Assembly: GCA_034189135.1 (NCBI GenBank)
Contig: JAXHVO010000138.1
Location: 1 to 57,115, forward strand
DNA length: 57,115 nucleotides
Reading direction: 5' to 3'
Source of the DNA: Thermodesulfobacteriota bacterium
Lineage (GTDB): Bacteria; Desulfobacterota; Desulfobacteria; Desulfobacterales; JAUWMJ01
The notes under the pieces are model-generated. The model had not been told where the DNA came from. It made no database searches and saw nothing but the letters and a program-made list of their open reading frames with translations. This document shows, piece by piece, positions 24,867 to 33,281 of the stretch; positions within the stretch are counted from its first letter, which is position 1; each line of letters begins with the position of its first letter. Made by a program: the position numbers and the translations under genes.

Positions 24867-25970
24867 CTATTCTTTTTTCTGGTCTCCAAAAAGATCGTCT
24901 TTGGACGAACCCTTTTTAAATTTCAGGCTGCCTCTCTGGCCGTCGCTCATTTCATCAAGCATCTTCTCCATTGCTTCCAGGGAGATATCAGTGCCTTCTT
25001 TAACCATTTGGTCGAACATAGCCTTGATACGCCGCATGCTGGCTGCTTCAGCTTCAACATACTTTCCATCGATCATTTGGAAACGTGGATCGGTCGCCAG
25101 ATTCCCAAAGTGGTCCACCAGGCCAAATTGGCAACCGGCCGCATCGCCCAGGTCGGCAATTTCATCTGCAATTGCCGCCAATTCTTGGTTAAATCGTCTA
25201 ATTTCCTCAATGGCACCCTGATCACCCTCCTGTACACGTTTCAAGGCAAGCTGACGTTTTTTTTCAATATCTTTTTGTCTGGCTCTGAGAGATTCAAGCT
25301 TTTCCTTGCGAACCATTATGCGACTTTTAACATCATCCATAATACTTCGACCATTGGTCTTTAGTCGCTCGCGTTTTTCATTATGCCACTTCTCCCAATC
25401 TGCCTTTTCTTCGGCACTGCGAATTTTGCCCACCCCGTCTGTATCGGCGTCAATTTCCTGATTTTGAGTGATGGTCTTATCTTTTCCATCTCCTGCGACA
25501 CTGACCGTACCTTCGTCCACTCTGACGCGTACGGAACCATCATCAGCCACCGCAGTTTCAAATTCAGTTCCACGAACCCCGCACACCACAATAGGCGTAT
25601 TGACTTCGTATCCGGCCCTACCGCCGACTGCGCGGGAGACCTTATTCCAGATCCTACCAAAAAAAATCAGGATGGATGTCTTCTTTTGCTTTTGACGTTT
25701 GATGCCTGAAAGCACCATGGAGGAATTTTGCTGAACCACTATGATAGAACCATCGTCTAATAATATTTCCGCCTTCCCATCGGGACCGGTAAGTATTTTT
25801 GTCCCGGGTGCCAGTGTAATTCCTGCTCTGGCTATAGTTTTATCGGTTCCCGGGGTCTGTATCCACACTTTCCCGTTTACTTCTACAAGGCGTCCGCCCG
25901 TTCCATCTGCCATGGCCGGTGCGGTAAATAATAGTACGGCCATAAGGAAAACGATTATCCGAATGTTCAT
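24867..25970 (-). CDS. Secreted FecR-domain protein with coiled coil
   Basis: 367 residues with a signal peptide (residues 1-21, cleavage after AMA). Residues 25-175 form a FecR domain: VNGKVWIQTPG, ILTGPDGKAEILLDDGSIIVV and the strongly conserved VNTPIVVCGVRGTEFE. Residues about 185-280 are highly charged and heptad-like, probably coiled coil. The C-terminus has two short amphipathic helices. In other FecR-type proteins this domain reads out envelope signals; without a FecI sigma factor or receptor nearby it is more likely a structural periplasmic protein. AAAGGAGG precedes the ATG. Confidence 0.82.
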   Translation of the reverse strand: MNIRIIVFLMAVLLFTAPAMADGTGGRLVEVNGKVWIQTPGTDKTIARAGITLAPGTKILTGPDGKAEILLDDGSIIVVQQNSSMVLSGIKRQKQKKTSILIFFGRIWNKVSRAVGGRAGYEVNTPIVVCGVRGTEFETAVADDGSVRVRVDEGTVSVAGDGKDKTITQNQEIDADTDGVGKIRSAEEKADWEKWHNEKRERLKTNGRSIMDDVKSRIMVRKEKLESLRARQKDIEKKRQLALKRVQEGDQGAIEEIRRFNQELAAIADEIADLGDAAGCQFGLVDHFGNLATDPRFQMIDGKYVEAEAASMRRIKAMFDQMVKEGTDISLEAMEKMLDEMSDGQRGSLKFKKGSSKDDLFGDQKKE

Positions 25971-26010
25971 TTGAGTCCTCCTTTGCGTCTCAATGAAGTG
26001 TCGAAAATTT

Positions 26011-26118
26011 GTAAGCGTTCACAGGCACCGCATCTGCACGCGCTCAGAGCAACCAGCATAGCCTAACTATAGCTGGTCGCCCTGAGTACGCACATCTGCA
26101 GCACCTGTGAACGCTTAC
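26011..26118. mobile_element. MITE family B, IS66-like ends, at the edge of the defence locus
   Basis: A 108-bp palindrome starting GTAAGCGTTCACAGG and ending with its inverse. The remaining arm also pairs imperfectly to the centre, so almost the whole element is one hairpin. GAAAATTT flanks both sides (26003-26010 and 26119-26126), an 8-bp target duplication. GTAA-type ends and 8-bp duplications are what I know for IS66-family elements, so I infer a non-autonomous IS66 derivative. It separates the FecR-domain gene from the defence genes. Confidence 0.8.
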
Positions 26119-26312
26119 GAAAATTTATTGCTGAATTTGTATAAAAAAATGACTGAAAATTTCAAACCATTAATAAATTCAAAAAATTATAGGCGGAATA
26201 TACATTATGTGTCAAGCTGGAATTGCTATGCAGTAAAAAAACTGCTATGTGTATCAAAACTTGTTCGTCTTAAATACCCAACATCCTTGTTGGTCATGAA
26301 TAAGGAATAACA

Positions 26313-26588
26313 ATGCCAAAAATTTATGATAACATTGAAAACAAATTAAAAAAAGGTCTTAACAAGACTCTTGAAAAAGCCAAAAGAGCTGATTTTTGTA
26401 TTGGATATTTCAATCTGCGCGGCTGGAAGCAGATTTATCAGCAGGTTGAGAATCTGTCCGGCGATTATCTGTCGGAAGAATGTGAAGATGATACTAAATA
26501 TCATTGCCGTGTTCTTATTGGAATGCAGAGACAACCGATTCAGATTCTTGAAGACAATTTTAGTACAGATGGAAGGACGGTTACTTAA
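26313..26588 (+). pseudogene. N-terminal stub of a phospholipase D-like/SNF2 helicase
   Basis: 91 codons from an ATG with AAGGAATAACA upstream. MPKIYDNIENKL, RADFCIGYFNLRGWKQI and CRVLIGMQRQP are, from memory, the opening of about 1000-residue PLD-like-SNF2 helicases found in defence loci. The frame stops right after the GMQR strand, and the next gene begins two bases later. So at least 900 codons, including the whole helicase, are missing. The sharp join suggests an internal deletion. The short product may still be translated and coupled to the DUF499 gene. Confidence 0.6.
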
Positions 26589-26590
26589 AT

Positions 26591-29500
26591 ATGAAATACT
26601 TAAATGAACTATTGGAAATACGCGATTCTGTTTTTGAAAAAAAGTATCGGGATACTGTGTTGGAAATTACTGATTTGATTGAAAATAAAATTGATCCTGA
26701 AACGTTTTTTTCAGAAAACTTCATAACTGAAGGGATGAAAACACTTCTTAAAGGTGTTTTTGAGCGTTTTGATAATCCAAACAAAGACGGTTTGTTCAAA
26801 TTAACCCAGGCAATGGGTGGTGGTAAAACGCACAATATGATTGCTGCCGGTTTATTGTCACAAAAACCGGAGTTGAGAAATCAGATATTAAAAAGCGTAT
26901 ATAAACCAAAAATAAAAGACCCAATCAAGGTCATTGCTTTTTCCGGAAGAAATAATCCTACACATGGCTTTTGGGGTTATATTGCAAAAGAATTAGGCAA
27001 AAAAGAGACTTTCGATCACCTTTATAATCCATTGGATGCTCCAGGACAGTCAGACTGGATTAAACTTCTTCAAAGCAACAAACCTGTATTGATCTTATTT
27101 GATGAGCTGCCTGAGTATTTTAAATATGCTCTTAAAAAACAAATGGGAGCCGGAAATCTTGCAGACCTTACCACCAGGGCGCTTACAACATTATTTAATG
27201 CAACAACAAAAGATGAGCTTAATAATGTATGTATTATTTTTTCCGACCTTGAAGCGGCCTATGGTGAAGGCACAGATGCTATAAAATCAATATTGAACGA
27301 TTTTGAGAATGAAACCAGACGTACAGCAAGAAATCTAATACCTGTACAACAAAATACTCTTGAAATTTATCAAATTCTACATAAAAAGATTTTTAAAGAT
27401 CAGGCTCCTGACTCTGAAATAAACGAAATTGCAAAAGCCTATGGTAAAGTTATTGAATTTGCCGCCAACCAGGACCTTATCAATGAAACAAGAGCCCATT
27501 GGGAAGGTGCGATAAGAGAAAGCTATCCCTTTCACCCTTCTTTAAAAGACCTCTATGCCAGATTCAAGGAAAACCCCGGTTTTATGCAGACCCGCGGGCT
27601 TATTCGGTTTATGAGGACAATTGTTGCCAGAATGTGGGATGATAAAAATGGCTGGGCAGATAAATCCTATTTAATACATCCTTTTGATATCGATCCCAAT
27701 GATTCTGACACTAATTCAGAGTTAAACACCATTAACAGCACGCTGAATAATGCTGTTTCCAAAGACATAGCTGCAAATGGCAATGCTGTGGCGGAACAGA
27801 TTGATCAGGAACAGCAAAATCAGTTGGCAGGCAAAACAGCAAAACTAATTTATATGTCCTCACTTGCCACAGTTCAGGGTGCCACCAAAGGTTTAAATAT
27901 CAATGAGATTATCACTTACACTGCCGAACCTGGCAACAAAGATACTTTAGCTCAAATTAAAGCTAAAATACTCGATGAACTCCGTACCAGGGCCTGGTAT
28001 CTTCACCCGGACAATGCCGGCAGACTTCTTTTTAAAAACGTAGAAAATGTGACCTCAAAAATAAACAGCTTCACCAAAACATACGACAGCACTCAAGCAA
28101 GAAAAGTGATCAGAGATATCCTCAAAGAGATGTTTGAACCAAAGTTGAAAGACCTTTATCAAAATGTAAATGTGCTTCCTGCTGTTGATGAAATTAATGA
28201 AGAGAAGAATAAGGTTACTTTGGTTGTTTATGAACCATACAGCGGCGCCGGGATTCATCCTGATTTGCAAAGAAAATATGATGATACTCAATTTAAGAAC
28301 AGATTGATTTTCCTTACAAGCGATAATCAATCAATGGATGCGGTTTATGAAAACGCTAAAAACATAAAAGCAGCCGAAGCGGTAATAAGTGAATTCCAAA
28401 AGGAAAATTTTACAGCCTCTGACCCGCAATTCCAACAGGCTGTCGAGCTTAAGAATACTTATCAATTCAGGTTCAGGTCTGCTGTTACCAGTGTTTTTAC
28501 AAAATTATACTACCCCAGCAAAAGAGGCTTAAGTGAAGCAAATATAGAATTAAAGTTTGATAAAAATGAATATAACGGGGAAGAGCAGATCACAAAAACC
28601 CTGGACGCAAAACAAAAATTCACGAAAGAGCTTAGCTCAGATGCCTTTATTCAGCAAATTATTGTCAAACTTTTTAAAAATCAAAAAGAACTGCCCTGGA
28701 ATGATGTGCTGAACAATGCAGCCACTGAACCAAGCTGGGTATTGCATAAACCCGATGCTTTAGAGCAAATAAAAGACAGTCAGATTAAAAAAGACGCCTG
28801 GAGAATGGAAGGTAACTGGATTAAACAGGGGCCGTTTGAAAAGCCATCTACAGACGTGAGGGTTGATGTTATTGAAAGAGATTGGAAAACCGGCAAAACA
28901 AAAATCAACGTGGAAGCTGTCAGAGGGGATACCATTTATTATGCTTACAGTGATTCTGTTTCTGAGAACAGCCCTGAATTAAAAGATGAGAAATTGATAA
29001 CAGATGAAATGGTTATCTCATTTTTATGTGTTGACAGCAAAGGAGTGCATCACACCGGAAATTCTCTAACATGGGAACAGGATATTGAGATAAGGCGAGA
29101 CTGGAAACAACAAGGAGACAAATTTAAAGTTGAACTTCAAGCCCACCCCCATAACATAAAACTATTCTATACAAGTGATGGCTCGGATCCACTGACAAAC
29201 GGCGCTTCTTACGAAGATGGATTTATTGCGGACCCACTTTCCGTTATCCAGGCATATGGTGAAAAAAATGAAGTCAAATCTGAAATCGTTCAGTTTAAAC
29301 TGCCTGAAGCACATCAAACCGGACTTAAAGTTGATAAAAACAATCCTTTGACTTTTAAAAGAAAACAAAACTTTTCCTCCACAGCAGATAGTTATCAAAT
29401 ACTGGGCGCGATAAAAAATCACAATGCAACAGTCCAGAAAATTACCGTTAAAGCAAATCATGGACACCAATGGATTGAACTTGCAACCTCAGATTTACAG

Positions 29501-29677
29501 TTTAAGGCCGATGAATTAGAGAGCATCCTTAATTTTGTAAAAGACAACCTGCTAAGTAAAGGAGAAATCGAGTTGAGCTTTCACCGGCTGAAATTTTCAC
29601 ATGGACAGGACTTTTTAAACTTTATTGAAGATACCAATATAGAATATGAACAAACAGACATCAAACAAAGCATATAA
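26591..29677 (+). CDS. DUF499 AAA+-like ATPase of a defence locus
   Basis: 1028 residues, matching the COG1483/DUF499 ATPases. Walker A is QAMGGGKTH (73-81) and Walker B is VLILFDELPEYF near 158-169, with a long acidic and helical middle. The region from about 850 (WEQDIEIRRDW to FYTSDGSDPLTNG) looks like a beta-sandwich of the chitobiase C-terminal type. I know this family as a neighbour of DUF1156 methylases in prokaryotic defence islands. Its role is probably to drive the complex with ATP, perhaps moving on DNA. It starts two bases after the helicase stub and overlaps the DUF3780 gene by 32 bp. Strongly A/T-rich codon use. Confidence 0.85.
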   Translation: MKYLNELLEIRDSVFEKKYRDTVLEITDLIENKIDPETFFSENFITEGMKTLLKGVFERFDNPNKDGLFKLTQAMGGGKTHNMIAAGLLSQKPELRNQILKSVYKPKIKDPIKVIAFSGRNNPTHGFWGYIAKELGKKETFDHLYNPLDAPGQSDWIKLLQSNKPVLILFDELPEYFKYALKKQMGAGNLADLTTRALTTLFNATTKDELNNVCIIFSDLEAAYGEGTDAIKSILNDFENETRRTARNLIPVQQNTLEIYQILHKKIFKDQAPDSEINEIAKAYGKVIEFAANQDLINETRAHWEGAIRESYPFHPSLKDLYARFKENPGFMQTRGLIRFMRTIVARMWDDKNGWADKSYLIHPFDIDPNDSDTNSELNTINSTLNNAVSKDIAANGNAVAEQIDQEQQNQLAGKTAKLIYMSSLATVQGATKGLNINEIITYTAEPGNKDTLAQIKAKILDELRTRAWYLHPDNAGRLLFKNVENVTSKINSFTKTYDSTQARKVIRDILKEMFEPKLKDLYQNVNVLPAVDEINEEKNKVTLVVYEPYSGAGIHPDLQRKYDDTQFKNRLIFLTSDNQSMDAVYENAKNIKAAEAVISEFQKENFTASDPQFQQAVELKNTYQFRFRSAVTSVFTKLYYPSKRGLSEANIELKFDKNEYNGEEQITKTLDAKQKFTKELSSDAFIQQIIVKLFKNQKELPWNDVLNNAATEPSWVLHKPDALEQIKDSQIKKDAWRMEGNWIKQGPFEKPSTDVRVDVIERDWKTGKTKINVEAVRGDTIYYAYSDSVSENSPELKDEKLITDEMVISFLCVDSKGVHHTGNSLTWEQDIEIRRDWKQQGDKFKVELQAHPHNIKLFYTSDGSDPLTNGASYEDGFIADPLSVIQAYGEKNEVKSEIVQFKLPEAHQTGLKVDKNNPLTFKRKQNFSSTADSYQILGAIKNHNATVQKITVKANHGHQWIELATSDLQFKADELESILNFVKDNLLSKGEIELSFHRLKFSHGQDFLNFIEDTNIEYEQTDIKQSI

Positions 29678-30281
29678 AAGCTTAGGGTTTGGTTTTGACC
29701 CGGAGCAAAACCAGCACCATTTTGTGGTAATCATTCCCAACAGCCCAAAAGGTGAAGTAATGGTGCATGAACGTCACAGTTATGATGAGGACTTGAAAGT
29801 TGAAGCCCTGCATATGAATTTCGCGGGCTCACATTCAACCGGAAAAGTTCGACTGGATAGATTTAAATGGAAGGAAATTGATAATTTTCTGAAAATTGAA
29901 TTCAATCAGAGGCTCAGGCAGAGAAACCGCAAACACAAAAGCGTAAAATGGAAAATGGGCATGAATTATGTCCATCGCCTGTTTGGGAAAGAACTCATGG
30001 TGCTGACCTGGGCTGTTGAAGATGCAGAATTTAATAAAATTGGAACAGCTCTTGAAAACTGGCTGGGGCTGAAGCCCGAAGAAAGATGGTGGCTGTACAC
30101 AGTCACCAACGCGGCCACGGGACATCCTTTGCAGGGCAGAGGCCATGGATGGCGCAAAGCACTGCGTTTTGCTCTGACGGAAAATCCAGTACCTGAAGGC
30201 CGGTACACCCAAAGCCTTCTTGATGAAGAAAAACTGACACTATTTGAAGAAGAAAGCGATTACGAAGCTAATGATGAATAA
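29646..30281 (+). CDS. DUF3780 protein of the defence locus
   Basis: 211 residues matching DUF3780, a small family found, as I recall, only with DUF499 and DUF1156 genes. Blocks visible are FGFDPEQNQHHFVVIIP at the N-terminus, a basic centre (RLRQRNRKHKSVKWKMG), KELMVLTWAVEDA and ERWWLYTVTNAATG. No catalytic motif is seen; a structural or adaptor role is inferred. Overlaps the genes on both sides (32 bp upstream, 11 bp downstream), a sign of translational coupling. Confidence 0.85.
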   Translation: MNKQTSNKAYKSLGFGFDPEQNQHHFVVIIPNSPKGEVMVHERHSYDEDLKVEALHMNFAGSHSTGKVRLDRFKWKEIDNFLKIEFNQRLRQRNRKHKSVKWKMGMNYVHRLFGKELMVLTWAVEDAEFNKIGTALENWLGLKPEERWWLYTVTNAATGHPLQGRGHGWRKALRFALTENPVPEGRYTQSLLDEEKLTLFEEESDYEANDE

Positions 30282-33276
30282 TAGAGCGTTTATTGAAACA
30301 CAGTTTCCGGTAAACAGAATATCAAAAGAGAGTTATAAAGAACGAAAGGCAGGCGCAGGACAGACATTGACAGGACTTGGCAAATGGTGGGGCAGAAAGC
30401 CGCTTGTTATGGCAAGGGCTGCCATGATAGGTCTTTTACTTCCAGCCGGTGATAAACCTGAAAAAGACCTTGAGGTATTTCTAAAGCTTATGACCATGGA
30501 CAAAAATGCCTTGTGGCAACGGAAAAACAAAAGCATTCCCATTAAAGAACTCATTCCTTATCTAACACAAAAGGAAAAAGAAACCTGTTTAACCGATAAC
30601 AACGGCAAAATCCGATGGAAAATAGGGGTGCACAGGGAACAAAAAGCCGGACTTCAAAAAAAAGCCTTTTATCAGTTGAGTTATGATGAAAAGCTTAAAT
30701 ATTGCGCACGTCCTGAACAAATTGAAGGACCTTCTGAAAAAGCCTGGGAAATAATTAATGCGCATTGCAATACCCAGGCCAACAGCTTACAGGAATGGGT
30801 ACAGCAGATGGGGGAAGAACAATTTGGCGAAAGGCCCAAAGTAGGCGATGCATTTTGCGGGGGCGGTTCTATTCCATTTGAAGCGGCAAGGCTTGGATTT
30901 GAGGCTTTTGGAAGCGACCTGAACCCTGTGGCAGTCCTGCTCACCTGGGCATCGCTCAACATTATCGGCGGAGGAAAAGAAGTAAAACAACAGGTGGAAC
31001 AAGCTCAAAGGGATGTTTTTGAAAAAGTTGACAAGCAAATCACAGATTGGGGAATCGAGCACAATGAAAAAGGCTGGCGAGCTGATGCTTATCTCTATTG
31101 CGTGGAAGTTAAAAGCCCTGCCACCGGATTCCGGGTGCCGCTTGCCCCATCATGGGTGATATCTGAAAAATACAGGGTCTGCGCTGTTTTAAAATCAGAT
31201 CCAGCCAATAAACGATACAATTTTGATATTGTTACAAACGCGGACAATGCAACTTTTGAAAAGGCAAAACAGGGCACTGTGCAAAGCGGCAGTATGGTAT
31301 GCCCTGAAACCGGGAACAAATATCCTGTCTCCACCATCCGGGGTGATAAAAAAGTAAATGGAAAAACCCAATATGGCCTGCGTTTATGGGAAAACGAGGA
31401 TATAGTACCCCGGCCGGAAGATACCTTCCAGGAACGGTTGTACTGCATCCGGTATGTGGAAACGTTTTATGTGGCCCAAAAAGAAATTGAGTATAACGGC
31501 AAATTTTGGGAAAAAGGCGAAGAACTGACCAAAGAGAATGCCGAAGCCTTGCCGGATTTTGAAAAACTCATAGAGAAGAAGCTAAAGTGCGATTTCAGAA
31601 GGCACTATGTGGCGCCGGATAAAAACGATCTGAAGCGTGAACAAAAGGTGTTGGATCTGTTAAATGAACGGTTTGATGAGTGGCAGGAAAATGGATTTAT
31701 TCCATCATCAAAAATAGCCAGAGGATATAATACTGAACAGCCTATTAGAGAACGAGGCTGGACCCACTGGCATCATTTGTTTAATCCGAGGCAGTTGTTG
31801 ACTTGTGGTGCTTTTCAAAAAAAAATAGATTCCCAGAACAATAAAAAATTACAATATGTTGCAAGTATCGTTAGTACATTCCTGACAATAGATAGATATT
31901 CTCGATTATCAGGATGGGATACTCATATTTCAAAAGGCCCCGGTAATTCGGTTAATGTGTTTTATAATCAGGCTTTAAATACTTTATTTAGATATGGTTG
32001 CAGGGGCTTTATTAATCTTCACGAATTAATTATATCCAATTTTGAATATTACAATACAAATAATTCTGATGTATGCACTACTGATGCAAGAAAAGTTAAG
32101 GAACAAAGTCATTTCTGGATAACAGACCCACCCTATGCAGATGCAGTAAATTACCATGAATTGGGAGACTATTTTTTAGCCTGGTACGAACAACATCTGA
32201 CAAAGCTTTTTCCTAAATGGCACAACGACAGCCGTGCCAGCCTGGCGGTAAAAGGCAGCGGGAAAGATTTTAACCAGAGCATGGTGGAGGTGTACCGCAA
32301 CCTGAAAGACAATATGCCTGATAACGGGGCGCAGATCATTATGTTTACCCACCAGGATTCCCGTGTATGGGCTGATCTGGCTTTAATTGTCTGGGCAAGC
32401 GGCCTGAAAGTAACCGCTGCCTGGACCATCCAGACTGAAACCGATGCCGGGGGTATCAAAAAAGGCAGTTATGTGCAGGGAACTGTGGTAATGATTTTGC
32501 GCAAGCGTTTGGAGCAGGAGATTGGTTTTCTCTCTGATATTTATTCCGATATAGAATTTGAAGTAAAAGAGCAGTTGGATTTTATGACCGCCCTTGATGC
32601 CGGTGATAGCACCAATTTCAGTGACCCTGATTACCAGTTGGCTGCTTATGCGGCAGCGCTCAGGGTTCTTACCCAGTACGAAACCATTGAAGGCATCAAC
32701 ATCCAGCGGGAGCTGAAAAAAGACCGTGCCAAAAGGGAAGAAAATCCTGTAAACAAAATTATACAGGACGCGCTTAAAACCGCCATGGAGTATATGGTAC
32801 CAAAAGGGTACAGTAAAAAAGACTGGTATAAACTGTCATCAGAAGAACGGTTTTACCTGAAAGGCCTGCAGGTGGAGGCCGGCAAAGAGTACCGCTCAGG
32901 CGTTTATACTGAAATGGCCAGAGGTTTTGGTCTGCATGAATACAAATACATGTTAAAAACAAGCAAAGCCAATCAGACACGGCTTAAAACTCCGTCAGAA
33001 TTTAAATCCAGGGATTTGTATGGCGAGGGCTTTGGCTCCAGTTTGCTGCGCCATACCTTGTATGCGGTTTTTGCAGCAGGTAAAAATGAGCAACCCAAAT
33101 CAGGAAGAGATTTTCTTTATACTGAAAGAAAAGATAATTACTGGGAAGACCGTAAAATGATTATCTCTATTTTAAGGTTTATTATCGATAATACAGAAGC
33201 CATTTTGCATTGGGGAAAAGACAGGGAAGCGGCAAGGCTTTTGATCGGTTACTTAGAAACAGACACAACCTCATAA
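30271..33276 (+). CDS. DUF1156 adenine-specific DNA methyltransferase
   Basis: 1001 residues of the COG1743 type (zinc-ribbon-containing adenine methylase, DUF1156). GKWWGRKPL near 37-45 is the DUF1156 hallmark. SAM-binding motif I is DAFCGGGSIPFEA near 192-204. The N6-adenine catalytic motif is DPPY near 619-622. The zinc-ribbon cysteines are partly replaced (GSMVCPETGNKYPV keeps one Cys). The C-terminal part is helical. The methylase presumably marks host DNA so that the locus attacks unmodified DNA, by analogy with other modification-linked defences. The start overlaps the DUF3780 stop by 11 bp; ATG at 30274 is equally possible. Confidence 0.88.
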   Translation: MMNNRAFIETQFPVNRISKESYKERKAGAGQTLTGLGKWWGRKPLVMARAAMIGLLLPAGDKPEKDLEVFLKLMTMDKNALWQRKNKSIPIKELIPYLTQKEKETCLTDNNGKIRWKIGVHREQKAGLQKKAFYQLSYDEKLKYCARPEQIEGPSEKAWEIINAHCNTQANSLQEWVQQMGEEQFGERPKVGDAFCGGGSIPFEAARLGFEAFGSDLNPVAVLLTWASLNIIGGGKEVKQQVEQAQRDVFEKVDKQITDWGIEHNEKGWRADAYLYCVEVKSPATGFRVPLAPSWVISEKYRVCAVLKSDPANKRYNFDIVTNADNATFEKAKQGTVQSGSMVCPETGNKYPVSTIRGDKKVNGKTQYGLRLWENEDIVPRPEDTFQERLYCIRYVETFYVAQKEIEYNGKFWEKGEELTKENAEALPDFEKLIEKKLKCDFRRHYVAPDKNDLKREQKVLDLLNERFDEWQENGFIPSSKIARGYNTEQPIRERGWTHWHHLFNPRQLLTCGAFQKKIDSQNNKKLQYVASIVSTFLTIDRYSRLSGWDTHISKGPGNSVNVFYNQALNTLFRYGCRGFINLHELIISNFEYYNTNNSDVCTTDARKVKEQSHFWITDPPYADAVNYHELGDYFLAWYEQHLTKLFPKWHNDSRASLAVKGSGKDFNQSMVEVYRNLKDNMPDNGAQIIMFTHQDSRVWADLALIVWASGLKVTAAWTIQTETDAGGIKKGSYVQGTVVMILRKRLEQEIGFLSDIYSDIEFEVKEQLDFMTALDAGDSTNFSDPDYQLAAYAAALRVLTQYETIEGINIQRELKKDRAKREENPVNKIIQDALKTAMEYMVPKGYSKKDWYKLSSEERFYLKGLQVEAGKEYRSGVYTEMARGFGLHEYKYMLKTSKANQTRLKTPSEFKSRDLYGEGFGSSLLRHTLYAVFAAGKNEQPKSGRDFLYTERKDNYWEDRKMIISILRFIIDNTEAILHWGKDREAARLLIGYLETDTTS

Positions 33277-33281
33277 AATAT

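Noticed and set aside
26107-26310. 67-codon frame starting in MITE B
   Set aside because: Begins inside the palindrome and lacks a ribosome site.
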